Shown here: positions 53,853 to 60,802 of the stretch, in pieces | Layout of the letters: each line of letters begins with the position of its first letter | How positions within the stretch are numbered: position 1 is the first letter of the stretch | Virus record (IMG/VR): IMGVR_UViG_3300040801_002669 | Span: 1-60,802 of that record | Length of the DNA stretch: 60,802 nt | Strand: one strand, 5' to 3' | DNA from: a virus | The notes under the pieces: generated by a model | Told to the model about the DNA's origin: nothing | Seen by the model: only the letters and a program-made list of their open reading frames with translations | The model's database searches: none | Position numbers and translations under genes: made by a program

Positions 53853-54402
53853 GGGCCACCCCCAGAATCGTGCTCCCGATCAGTTGAGCGGCTCTGACCT
53901 GGAAGCTAGTCGAGGCCAGCCGCAGCTCCTCTTCTGGGTTCGAGATGAACCCAAGCTCGACCAGGACGGCTGGCATGTTCGTGCCGACAAGGACTCGGAA
54001 CCGAGACTCCTTGTCGGGGTCGCCGTCGGAGTTGTCGAGGCGCGCCCGCATCTCCGGGAAGCCGGACCGGAGGGCCTCCCAGAGGCTCGTCGCGATGTGG
54101 TCGGCGTCGGTCGTGCCGGGGGACGTCCAGACCTCGAAGCCGCTCGCCGACGGGCTGTCGGCGGCGTTGCAGTGAATGCTGACGAAGATGTCGGCCCAGC
54201 CGTTCGCGATCTCGCACCGGCTGTCGAGCTCGAGGAAGTCGTCCCTGTATCGCGTGAGGTGGCACTGGTGGTCGTCGTTCATCCCGATGGCGCCAGCGAT
54301 CATCAGGGAGACGGCGAGAACGATGTCGGATTCGCGGGCCCCGCCGGGGCCAATCGCCCCCGGATCGTGACCTCCGTGGCCCGGGTCGATCAGAAGTCTC
54401 AT
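53839..54402 (-). CDS. N-acetylmuramoyl-L-alanine amidase, endolysin
   Basis: 187 residues from ATG 54402 (a TTG six bases upstream is the alternative). Amidase_3 family: L-I-D-P-G-H-G-G (zinc His), E in A-R-E-S-D, S-I-H-C-N-A (zinc His) and V-E-L-G-F-I-S-N (catalytic Glu). Cuts the stem peptide from the glycan. No cell-wall-binding domain or signal peptide, so export would need the holin. It is separated from the holin/spanin cassette by about 9 kb. Confidence 0.9.
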   Translation of the reverse strand: MRLLIDPGHGGHDPGAIGPGGARESDIVLAVSLMIAGAIGMNDDHQCHLTRYRDDFLELDSRCEIANGWADIFVSIHCNAADSPSASGFEVWTSPGTTDADHIATSLWEALRSGFPEMRARLDNSDGDPDKESRFRVLVGTNMPAVLVELGFISNPEEELRLASTSFQVRAAQLIGSTILGVAHGTR

Positions 54403-54411
54403 CTTCAACCC

Positions 54412-54750
54412 CTAGTAACCATACCCTATGTTCAGGGAAAGTTCCTCATGTCTCGTGTCGGCGCCAGCCGGAACTACGACCTCGATCACACCCTGCTTGG
54501 TTTCGCCGGCCGTAAAAGCGCCGAGATCGACGGCTGTGGTGCGCGAGTTCCCGACCGCCACGTAGGCACCGAGGCCGATCTTGACCCGCATTCTGGAGGC
54601 GACGCTCGTCCACAGGAGCATCGAGGAGACTGCCTCGGGCGCGTAGAAGTCCACGTTGATCTCGTAGACGTCGTCCCGCTTGACGTGGTCGAGCCGGTAG
54701 TTGTGGAGCTGGACGTCGGCGTCACGGAGGCGGACCTCACCCTGCGCCAT
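54412..54750 (-). CDS. Hypothetical late protein
   Basis: 112 residues. All-beta (EVRLRDADVQLHNYRLDH ... DFYAPEAVSSMLLWTSVAS ... YVAVGNSRTTAVDLGAF). Begins with M-A-Q-G-E-V, like the nearby M-A-R-G-E-V gene at 53852. Likely virion component. No family recognised. Confidence 0.65.
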   Translation of the reverse strand: MAQGEVRLRDADVQLHNYRLDHVKRDDVYEINVDFYAPEAVSSMLLWTSVASRMRVKIGLGAYVAVGNSRTTAVDLGAFTAGETKQGVIEVVVPAGADTRHEELSLNIGYGY

Positions 54751-55039
54751 TGGTCGCCCTCGCTCTCTGAAGCTCCTCGTTCAGCTTCCGGTTCGTCTCC
54801 TTGGCGCGATCGACGAGCGGGCCGAGCTCGCCGCCGATCTTCCGCTGCGCGCCCTGAATGGTGGCGGTCATCCGCTTCATGTTCTCGGTCATCGCGTCGA
54901 AGGACGCGGCCAGCTTCGCGTTGGAGTCGGCCTGCACCTCGACCGCTGAGGCGATCTTCTCGAGCGCGGCCACGAACCGCTCCTCGGTTGATGCGGGCAT
55001 CCCTGGATCTTGGGTCGCGGGCTGCTTCTCGTGTTCCAT
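54737..55039 (-). CDS. Coiled-coil late protein
   Basis: 100 residues from ATG 55039 behind AGGAGG (a second ATG three bases upstream). Helical coiled coil: E-E-R-F-V-A-A-L-E-K-I-A-S-A-V-E-V-Q-A-D and M-K-R-M-T-A-T-I-Q-G-A-Q. Overlaps the following gene by 14 bases. Function unknown. Confidence 0.65.
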   Translation of the reverse strand: MEHEKQPATQDPGMPASTEERFVAALEKIASAVEVQADSNAKLAASFDAMTENMKRMTATIQGAQRKIGGELGPLVDRAKETNRKLNEELQRARATNGAG

Positions 55040-55047
55040 CATCCCTC

Positions 55048-56250
55048 CTAGATGGTCACTATGAACGGGACCAGGTACTGCGCGATCACTGTGTTCGGCC
55101 ACCGATCCGCGACGCTCTGCTTCTGGATGAGCCAGAGCCGCTCTTCGCTGCCGGTCCAGGAGTCCATCTTCCCAATCCCGAGCACCACGTCTCCGGGTTC
55201 CGGCGGGTACTGCCAGAGCGTCAGCGTCACCGGGTCGTTGCCGACGAACAGGTAGACCTCCGACATCGTGTACCACTGCGCCTCGATGATCTGTTGCCGC
55301 AGGAACGCCGAGCCGCGCGACCTGTCGAAGCCATCGTTGACGCCCAAGTCGGAGCAGTAGAAGTTGAAGTTGTACTCGAGGCCCGGGTACTGACTCGTGG
55401 TCAGCACGTTGTGCCGAATCGGGTAGATCGGCGGCCGGTTGAACCAAGCGTGGGTGAACACCTCGCGGGTGTAGAAGGCCTCGAACCACGAGATGTAGAC
55501 GAAGGTGGCCGCGACGGTCGCCACCCATCTCCACCGCGCAGGAACGAGGTAGAGCCGGTAGAAGCCGTCGGCCATCAGGCGCATGTGCTGGATCTTCGTC
55601 TCCTCCGACACCGTCGTGCCGTCCTCGGTGACCATCGAGTAGTACTCTGGCCGGCGGAGGTCGAACGGGAAGAAGAGCGGGTTGTAGTTGGACGCGAGGC
55701 CGAAGGAGGCTCCGACCTGCCCGCGCTGCACGAGCGCAGCCGGCTGGAGCAGCTCGCACATCCCAGTCTCGTTTCTGGTGGGCAGGCGAAGCCATTTCGT
55801 CGGGTGGTCGTTGCGCTCCTGGATCTCCTCCTGGGTCAGCGAGTCGCCCATCCGCTCATCGGTGCGATCGGCAAACGGAACCTGGAAGTCCGGGCGGCTC
55901 ATCTGGGAGAGCTTTGCCGGAACCGGGTTGAATGCGTTCTCGTCATCGCCCCAGGCGTACCAGTGGTACATGGTCAACTGGAGCCCGCCGGGGCCCTCCT
56001 CGCCGTAGTACCTCGGGGTGTAGTCCACCCACATCACCCCGGGGAACGGCTGCGGCCAGGGGGCGAGATCGACCCACGCCTCGGTGGCGAGGAGGGCGTC
56101 GTTGATCTCGCCGATCCGGTAGTCGTCCTGCGTGAAGTCGTACTCCATGTCGATCTCGCGGAAGTAGGCAAGCTCCATCCCTGGCTTGCCGCCCCAGGGC
56201 ACCTTGATCAGGGTCGTGCCTGCGTCGTAGAGCTCGGCCCTGATCGTCAT
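55048..56250 (-). CDS. Tail/baseplate protein
   Basis: 400 residues from ATG 56250 (ATGA overlap). Aromatic-rich beta sequence with Y-F-R-E-I-D-M-E-Y-D-F-T-Q-D-D-Y, Y-Y-G-E-E-G-P-G-G-L-Q-L-T-M-Y-H and F-L-R-Q-Q-I-I-E-A-Q-W-Y-T-M-S-E. No known motif; placed with two other baseplate-like genes upstream of the amidase. Confidence 0.7.
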   Translation of the reverse strand: MTIRAELYDAGTTLIKVPWGGKPGMELAYFREIDMEYDFTQDDYRIGEINDALLATEAWVDLAPWPQPFPGVMWVDYTPRYYGEEGPGGLQLTMYHWYAWGDDENAFNPVPAKLSQMSRPDFQVPFADRTDERMGDSLTQEEIQERNDHPTKWLRLPTRNETGMCELLQPAALVQRGQVGASFGLASNYNPLFFPFDLRRPEYYSMVTEDGTTVSEETKIQHMRLMADGFYRLYLVPARWRWVATVAATFVYISWFEAFYTREVFTHAWFNRPPIYPIRHNVLTTSQYPGLEYNFNFYCSDLGVNDGFDRSRGSAFLRQQIIEAQWYTMSEVYLFVGNDPVTLTLWQYPPEPGDVVLGIGKMDSWTGSEERLWLIQKQSVADRWPNTVIAQYLVPFIVTI

Positions 56251-57971
56251 CTCGAGAACCCCTTGAGCTTGAGCAGGGTCTTCTGCGACGTCCAACTGCC
56301 GCTCTCGTCGCGCTCGAACCTAAGCTTGAAACCACTGAGCATGTACTCGTCGTCGATGGTCTGCGAGGTCAGGATCCGGTCGGAACCGAAGGCCTGCCAG
56401 ACGACCTGAGGCATGATCACCCGCTGCCCATACTCGAGTCCGAAGAGCGGCAGGAGCACCTCGACGTCGATGGTCAGGTCTTCTCCGGATGAGGTCGCGA
56501 AGACGCGCTCGGCGATCTCTTCGGTCACCTCGACCGGGTCGTCCTCGGTCGGCACCTCGAACGACACCGTCTCGCCCATCTCGTCCTCGATCCCGGGGAC
56601 CGACGGGTCGTCCGGAGCGAGAGCGTCCGTCTCGACCGAGCCGTCCGGCAGCGCGCGCTTGCCGATCCTGAGCCAGCGGTCGTGTGCGCCGTTGAAGGCC
56701 ATCGTCTCGTGGTTGCTGTCCGGGCTCTCGTCGTCAACGATGACCGCTGTGGCGTAGTACTCGTACTCACCGCCCGACACGAGATCCTTGTCCACATAGG
56801 AGCCGTAGGCTTCGTCGGTGTGGCGGTCCTTCGTGTTGTCCACCGTGGCGATCAACTGGAAGGACGTCTCGTCCGGCGGGTCGATCGGCGTCGGGTCGTG
56901 CGGCTCGGTGTAGCTCGTCTGGCCCGGGAGCGCGCTCGCGGCAGCGCCGCTGAAATCCGTGACCTCGGTGTCCTCGATCACTGACGTCTGCGTCGGAGCT
57001 ACCGGCGGAGTCTTCCACCAGCCGTAGGGGTCCTCTTCCGGCGTGCGGTCAGGCTCGAACAGCTTCTTCCGGTAGATCCGGTACTGCTCGGGCTGGATGA
57101 CGTAGTCGTTGATCGGGAACCACGAGTTCGTCACGAGCGCGCCGCCCTTGTGCGCCTCGATGAGGATGCCGTCCTGCCGGTGCGTCAGCTCGATCTCCGG
57201 GGGGCCGATCGGGTACGGGATGCGGTAGGAGAAGCCGGTCTTCTTGATCTCCGTCGGGCCGATCGTCTCGACGACGCCCGGGCGGAGCGTGTTCTTCCGG
57301 ACGGTCCAGATGATCCAGCGGTCCGGCTGCTCGTCCACTACGTCGTGCTCGACGATGACGTCGTCCTTCCACATGGCGACCTGGGGCGAGCTTTCGTCCT
57401 CGACGATGTTGTCGTTCAACGAGGCCTCTCGCCAGTACCGCCCGCTGCTCAGGATGATCTTCTCGAAGGTCGGCACGCTCATCCCGGCGTCGATGATCTT
57501 CTGCCGCTCCTCGGCTGGCATGGCGTACTCTTCGACCTTCAGGTTGTAGATCACCCAGCCGCTGATCATCCGCGTCTTGCCGAGGTTGTCGCCGTCGGTG
57601 AACGGCGAGAAGGTCCAGTAGACGACCTTCTCCTCCTCGACCTTCCGGTAGAGGCGTCCGCCGATCCCGGGGAGGTAGACGTTCGAGAAGCTCTCCTTGT
57701 TGTACTCGATCGGCGGGCCCTTGTAGACGTCGTAGGACCAGCTCTCCACCTCGCGGCTGATCGCTGTCCCGTAGCGGTTCGTGATCGTCCGGTCGGACTC
57801 GATGAGGAGGTCGTCCGACTCGCGGTTCCTCGAGCCGCCTTCGCCGGGGTCGAGCGCCGGGACGTAGTAGCCCATCTTGAGGCGGACCTGTTGGATCTGC
57901 TCCGTCCCGTCCGACCAGGTCGCCGGAACCTCGAGCACGGACTCGATCCACTTCGTCGGTTCTAGCGCCAT
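56247..57971 (-). CDS. Tail/baseplate protein
   Basis: 574 residues. N-terminal W-I-E-S-V-L-E-V-P-A-T-W-S-D-G, a charged central part with E-Y-N-K-E-S-F-S-N-V-Y, a Pro/Asp-rich linker at ~330-370, and a C-terminal strand region (EVLLPLFGLEYGQRVIMPQVV). Begins ten bases inside the neighbour's stop. Likely a structural tip protein; family not recognised. Confidence 0.7.
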   Translation of the reverse strand: MALEPTKWIESVLEVPATWSDGTEQIQQVRLKMGYYVPALDPGEGGSRNRESDDLLIESDRTITNRYGTAISREVESWSYDVYKGPPIEYNKESFSNVYLPGIGGRLYRKVEEEKVVYWTFSPFTDGDNLGKTRMISGWVIYNLKVEEYAMPAEERQKIIDAGMSVPTFEKIILSSGRYWREASLNDNIVEDESSPQVAMWKDDVIVEHDVVDEQPDRWIIWTVRKNTLRPGVVETIGPTEIKKTGFSYRIPYPIGPPEIELTHRQDGILIEAHKGGALVTNSWFPINDYVIQPEQYRIYRKKLFEPDRTPEEDPYGWWKTPPVAPTQTSVIEDTEVTDFSGAAASALPGQTSYTEPHDPTPIDPPDETSFQLIATVDNTKDRHTDEAYGSYVDKDLVSGGEYEYYATAVIVDDESPDSNHETMAFNGAHDRWLRIGKRALPDGSVETDALAPDDPSVPGIEDEMGETVSFEVPTEDDPVEVTEEIAERVFATSSGEDLTIDVEVLLPLFGLEYGQRVIMPQVVWQAFGSDRILTSQTIDDEYMLSGFKLRFERDESGSWTSQKTLLKLKGFSR

Positions 57972-58723
57972 GGCGGGAACCTCACGATCACCCGGGTCGG
58001 CCTCGAGCGGAAGCGCGGGCGGGCCACGAGGTTGTCCACGATCTCATCCGGGATCCGCATCGTGTTCCCGGCGCCCATGGCTGCGTCGCGCTGGTCGCTC
58101 AGGACGATGGTGTTCGTCGAGCGGACGTAGTAGGGCTGGACGGCGTAGGGTTCGACGATCTCGAGAACCTGCTTGTAGTAGCTCTTCTCGGGGTCCATCA
58201 CGAACGGGGCCACCGAGTGCCTCGGGAACCGGCAGCTCGTGTTGACGCCGACGGCCTGCATGAGCTTCTGGACGAGGGTGTGGTTCGAGTCGATGCCGTA
58301 CCAGACGACGTACTCGCCGATCGGCCCGTCGTAGTTTGCGAGGGCGACCTGGACAGCGGCGTCGAGGTTCCCGAAAGCGGGCGCGAAGACGATCGTCTTC
58401 GACGGACGGCGCCGCTGGGCGAGCCAGACCCACTCGTAGCCCTTGGCGGTGATCCGTGGGGCCGACCGGCGGCTGAGGGAAACCTGCTTGCGCTGGGCTG
58501 GGTCGAGCAGTCCGTTCCTGATCAGCACCTCGGCGCGCGGATTGGCGGCGTCGTAGCTCCCGAAGATGTCCCACCGGCCCTCGGTCCCGAAGGAGTGCCA
58601 GGCTGTGAACTCGATATTGAACTTCCTCGTCATCGAGTCGTCATGGTCGATCTCGACGGACTTCACCCACGGCGTCACGTCGCGCCTGTCCATGTAGACG
58701 GTGCAACTGACTTCGTCCATCAT
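57962..58723 (-). CDS. Tail protein, possibly baseplate hub-like
   Basis: 253 residues; tandem ATG at 58723/58720. The pattern V-T-P-W-V-K-S-V-E-I-D-H-D-D-S-M-T-R-K-F-N-I-E-F at the start and a later S-Y-Y-K-Q-V-L-E-I-V-E-P-Y-A-V-Q-P-Y-Y resembles hub proteins of gpD type (barrel, then a segment with conserved Y), but the match is weak. C-terminal basic. Confidence 0.55.
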   Translation of the reverse strand: MMDEVSCTVYMDRRDVTPWVKSVEIDHDDSMTRKFNIEFTAWHSFGTEGRWDIFGSYDAANPRAEVLIRNGLLDPAQRKQVSLSRRSAPRITAKGYEWVWLAQRRRPSKTIVFAPAFGNLDAAVQVALANYDGPIGEYVVWYGIDSNHTLVQKLMQAVGVNTSCRFPRHSVAPFVMDPEKSYYKQVLEIVEPYAVQPYYVRSTNTIVLSDQRDAAMGAGNTMRIPDEIVDNLVARPRFRSRPTRVIVRFPPWR

Positions 58724-60795
58724 GTCATCACGATCCCTGCCTCGACCAGCTTCGCATAGGTCGTGTCGTTGATCACGTTCACGAAGATGGCACCGTCGCG
58801 GTTGACTCCGTAGACCAGGAACGACCCCGGGTGGCCCTCTCGCTCACGGATGCCGACGAGGAAGCTCCCCGGATGGTTGTCGGCGAACTCCATGGCGGCC
58901 ATGAGCATCCCGGGGTGGTTGTCACCGCGCCAGCCCTGCACGAGGAGCTCGCCAATGTGGTTGTCCCGGCGGATGCCCTTGACGAGCAGCTCTCCTGGGT
59001 GGTTCTCGAGCTCGCGGTGGCCGACCAGGAGCGACCCGGGGTGATTGTCGATCTGGATGTGGCCGACGATGTACCAGCCGTCAGCGTGGATCGCAATGCC
59101 GCGGTCGAGCAGCACCCACTCGTAGCCGTGCCCCATCGGTGACCAGCGGTCGTGGACGTTGTACCGGCACTCGATCGGCGGACCCTCGTACTTGATCGGG
59201 TCCATCGAGAATTGGAACCCGGCGAATGCGCTCGACTCCATCCACTTGTCACGGGCGAGCGACACGACGATGAACCCGATCTCCCAGCCGCCGTAGAGCA
59301 GCGCAGCCTGGAGTGCCTTGTCGTCGAGGAACAGGTGGTACGGCTGGTGCGTCTCGGCCCACAGGTCGGAGTAGCCGATGTCGTTCGCGCCGCCGATGAT
59401 CCGCCTCATGCCCCACACTTCGAGCGAGCTGTCAGCGGTGACGCACGACAGGGTTCCGCTGTCCAGCTCGATCTCCAGCCCCGCCGGATCGAACGGCACG
59501 AAGTCCACGGCGAGGTTGCCGACGTAGGGTGTCGCGCTCGTGTCGGTCGTCTCCAGCTCAACCCGCAGCTCCAGCGAGTCTTTCGACGACCCGGCAGTCA
59601 TGGCCTCGCCGACGTCGATGCCGGGGATCTCGCCGCCGTTCGTGCAGGCGAGCCACGAGCCACCGGCCCGCCACCGGGCGAGCACTGACGCGATCGTGTT
59701 GCTCGGCAGCGTCTCATCCCACTGCACGGTCGCACGGGAGTACAGCGCAGTGGAGGTGACGTCGATCTCGCCCGACTCCCAGGTTCCCTCGGTCTCGTAG
59801 GTCGCTGGACTGGGGACGTAAGAAAAGTCATCGAGGTAGTGGGTCGAGGTGGTGGAGCTACCAGACGCGGCCAGCCCGACGTTCGCGGTCGCGGGATTAG
59901 GTCGCCATGTGTCGGCGTTGCCGTAGGTCCACGTCGCCGGTTCCGGATCGCCGTCTTTCCAGAACTTCGCCCACGCCTGGACCGAAGTGAGGTTGTTGTT
60001 GAGGACTCTGATGGCGAGCCAGTACCACGTGTTGACGACCGACGTCACGAAATACCACGAGTTCGTGGTGACGCCGAAATAGCTGTCGGAGTCATACATG
60101 CGCTGCCATCTGACCGAGTTGCTGCCCCATTGATGGTAGATCCGGTAGCCTCGGAACGCCGTGCCGCTGCCCTCGCCGTAGAACATGATCCCGCTGCTGT
60201 TCGCCAGGTTGCTGCCGGACGGCACCATGAGCTTGACGTAGGCGTCGAAGCTCAGCACGTTCCCGCTCGGTGAGTACCGGTACACCGAGAAGGCGTTGTA
60301 CCCGTTGATGAACCGGAGTTCCTTGCCAGGTTTCGCCGTGTCGTAGTCGCCAGCGTACATGCCCACGTTGCCGCAGGAGATCCAGTCGGAGTTCAGCGAC
60401 AGGTTGCCGTCGGCGTAGTCGTCGAAGTCGAAGGCGGGCGCGTCAACCGTAAGCTGCACGCCGTCGCTGACCGGGGTCGCGCCGTCCAGCGTGCCGGTGC
60501 TCCACAGCTCGCCGCTGGTGCCGTCGTCGTACAGGATCGACTTCTCGGCGGAAGCTGCGTTCGCGGAGAAGTTGACGCGGAACGGCTTGAGGTGATCGAC
60601 GTCGTCGGCAGCGTCCACCGGTTGCCACTCGTGGATCGTCAGGATGCCAGCACCGACCCCGGTGCGGATCTTGATGTCAGGAGCACGAGAGCCCCCGCGC
60701 ATGACGCCGCACTCGATGAAGACGTGGTTGTTGACCGACGCACGAACACCGTAGCTCCCGCTGCGCCCGACCTCGCAGGTGATCGTCGTCGCCAC
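58720..60795 (-). CDS. Tail-tip/fibre-like protein with C-terminal 14-residue repeats
   Basis: 691 residues from GTG 60795, three bases behind the stop of the 671-residue protein across the junction. Residues ~100-330 include a lectin/laminin-G-like beta-sandwich (FDDYADGNLSLNSDW ... VLNNNLTSVQAWAKFWKDG) with D-D-F-S-Y at its end. Residues 583-666 are six consecutive 14-residue repeats of the form [DE]-N-H-P-G-x-L-L-V-G-x-R-x-x, a likely beta-solenoid. A receptor-binding or hub role is inferred. Confidence 0.75.
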   Translation of the reverse strand: MATTITCEVGRSGSYGVRASVNNHVFIECGVMRGGSRAPDIKIRTGVGAGILTIHEWQPVDAADDVDHLKPFRVNFSANAASAEKSILYDDGTSGELWSTGTLDGATPVSDGVQLTVDAPAFDFDDYADGNLSLNSDWISCGNVGMYAGDYDTAKPGKELRFINGYNAFSVYRYSPSGNVLSFDAYVKLMVPSGSNLANSSGIMFYGEGSGTAFRGYRIYHQWGSNSVRWQRMYDSDSYFGVTTNSWYFVTSVVNTWYWLAIRVLNNNLTSVQAWAKFWKDGDPEPATWTYGNADTWRPNPATANVGLAASGSSTTSTHYLDDFSYVPSPATYETEGTWESGEIDVTSTALYSRATVQWDETLPSNTIASVLARWRAGGSWLACTNGGEIPGIDVGEAMTAGSSKDSLELRVELETTDTSATPYVGNLAVDFVPFDPAGLEIELDSGTLSCVTADSSLEVWGMRRIIGGANDIGYSDLWAETHQPYHLFLDDKALQAALLYGGWEIGFIVVSLARDKWMESSAFAGFQFSMDPIKYEGPPIECRYNVHDRWSPMGHGYEWVLLDRGIAIHADGWYIVGHIQIDNHPGSLLVGHRELENHPGELLVKGIRRDNHIGELLVQGWRGDNHPGMLMAAMEFADNHPGSFLVGIREREGHPGSFLVYGVNRDGAIFVNVINDTTYAKLVEAGIVMT
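58798..59049 (-). repeat. Six 42-base tandem coding repeats
   Basis: Each unit encodes 14 residues starting [DE]-[NG]-H-[PI]-G. Six units follow one another without length change: DNHPGSLLV..., ENHPGELLV..., DNHIGELLV..., DNHPGMLMA..., DNHPGSFLV..., EGHPGSFLV.... Length is kept while residues vary at other positions. Confidence 0.85.
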
Positions 60796-60802
60796 GGCTC
60801 AC

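Noticed and set aside
53794-56409. 871-codon plus-strand frame opposite the amidase and baseplate genes
   Set aside because: Arg/Val-rich antisense shadow; the minus-strand genes there have recognisable enzymatic motifs and linked starts and stops.

Overview
The window looks like one complete, circularly closed genome of a tailed double-stranded DNA phage (Caudoviricetes, siphovirus type). A gene on the minus strand runs open to base 1. If base 1 is joined to base 60802 it ends four bases later in TGA, and the next gene starts 3 bases further on, so the cut point is arbitrary. The sequence is visibly high in GC (mid-60s percent by eye). A holin-like protein and an Rz/Rz1-like spanin pair with a lipobox point to a Gram-negative host. 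The host genus cannot be read from the sequence. No integrase, DNA polymerase, RNA polymerase or tRNA gene was recognised.

Layout. The late module is on the minus strand and reads 17.63 kb -> 1 -> (junction) -> 60.8 kb -> 43.6 kb. In transcription order it encodes TerS, TerL, a portal with a MuF-like tail, prohead protease/scaffold, HK97 major capsid protein, a decoration-like protein, connector and head-tail joining proteins, tail tube, tail assembly chaperones with a canonical -1 slippery site (A AAC CCT), a TP901-type tape measure, a long series of tail/baseplate/fibre-like proteins, an amidase endolysin, more beta-rich tip proteins including a BppU-like one, and finally the holin/Rz/Rz1 lysis cassette. 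The early module is on the plus strand from 18.6 to 43.7 kb. It holds about 55 mostly small genes, with overlapping starts and stops. Recognisable products are a gp88-like protein, many Cys-pair mini-proteins, an HTH protein, YqaJ-type exonuclease and RecT (a recombination pair), a replisome-organiser-like protein, RusA resolvase, a C5 cytosine methyltransferase, a PAPS-reductase-like protein, a DEDDh exonuclease, a radical SAM protein and a QueC-like protein. The two modules diverge from a 1-kb non-coding region (17.63-18.63 kb) and converge with overlapping 3' ends at 43.63-43.74 kb.

Regulation visible in the sequence. Three early promoters (18.58, 21.59 and 38.82 kb) carry the same inverted repeat ATCAC-N5-GTGAT between -35 and -10. 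Eight early genes are preceded by the identical 9-mer GAAAGGGGA. A strong intrinsic terminator closes the first early operon at 21.1 kb. A bipartite dispersed repeat, GATTGATG-N13-ATTTCGTTCTTGG, occurs in seven copies from the divergent region to the convergent end, one inside rusA. A palindrome/iteron-rich non-coding block at 21.12-21.42 kb shares an 18-mer with 24.43 kb and is a candidate origin.

Most notable. The C5 methyltransferase gene is overlapped almost end to end by a second 458-codon reading frame in +1 that encodes a protein with WPTP-type repeats. Each repeat coincides with an 'LADxE'-type repeat of the methyltransferase, which looks like real dual coding. Also notable are a 3.3-kb island (17.75-21.1 kb) crowded with six-base palindromes (GGGCCC, CCGCGG, GGATCC and others), a structured leader near the queC-like gene, and six exact-length 14-residue repeats at the end of a tail protein.
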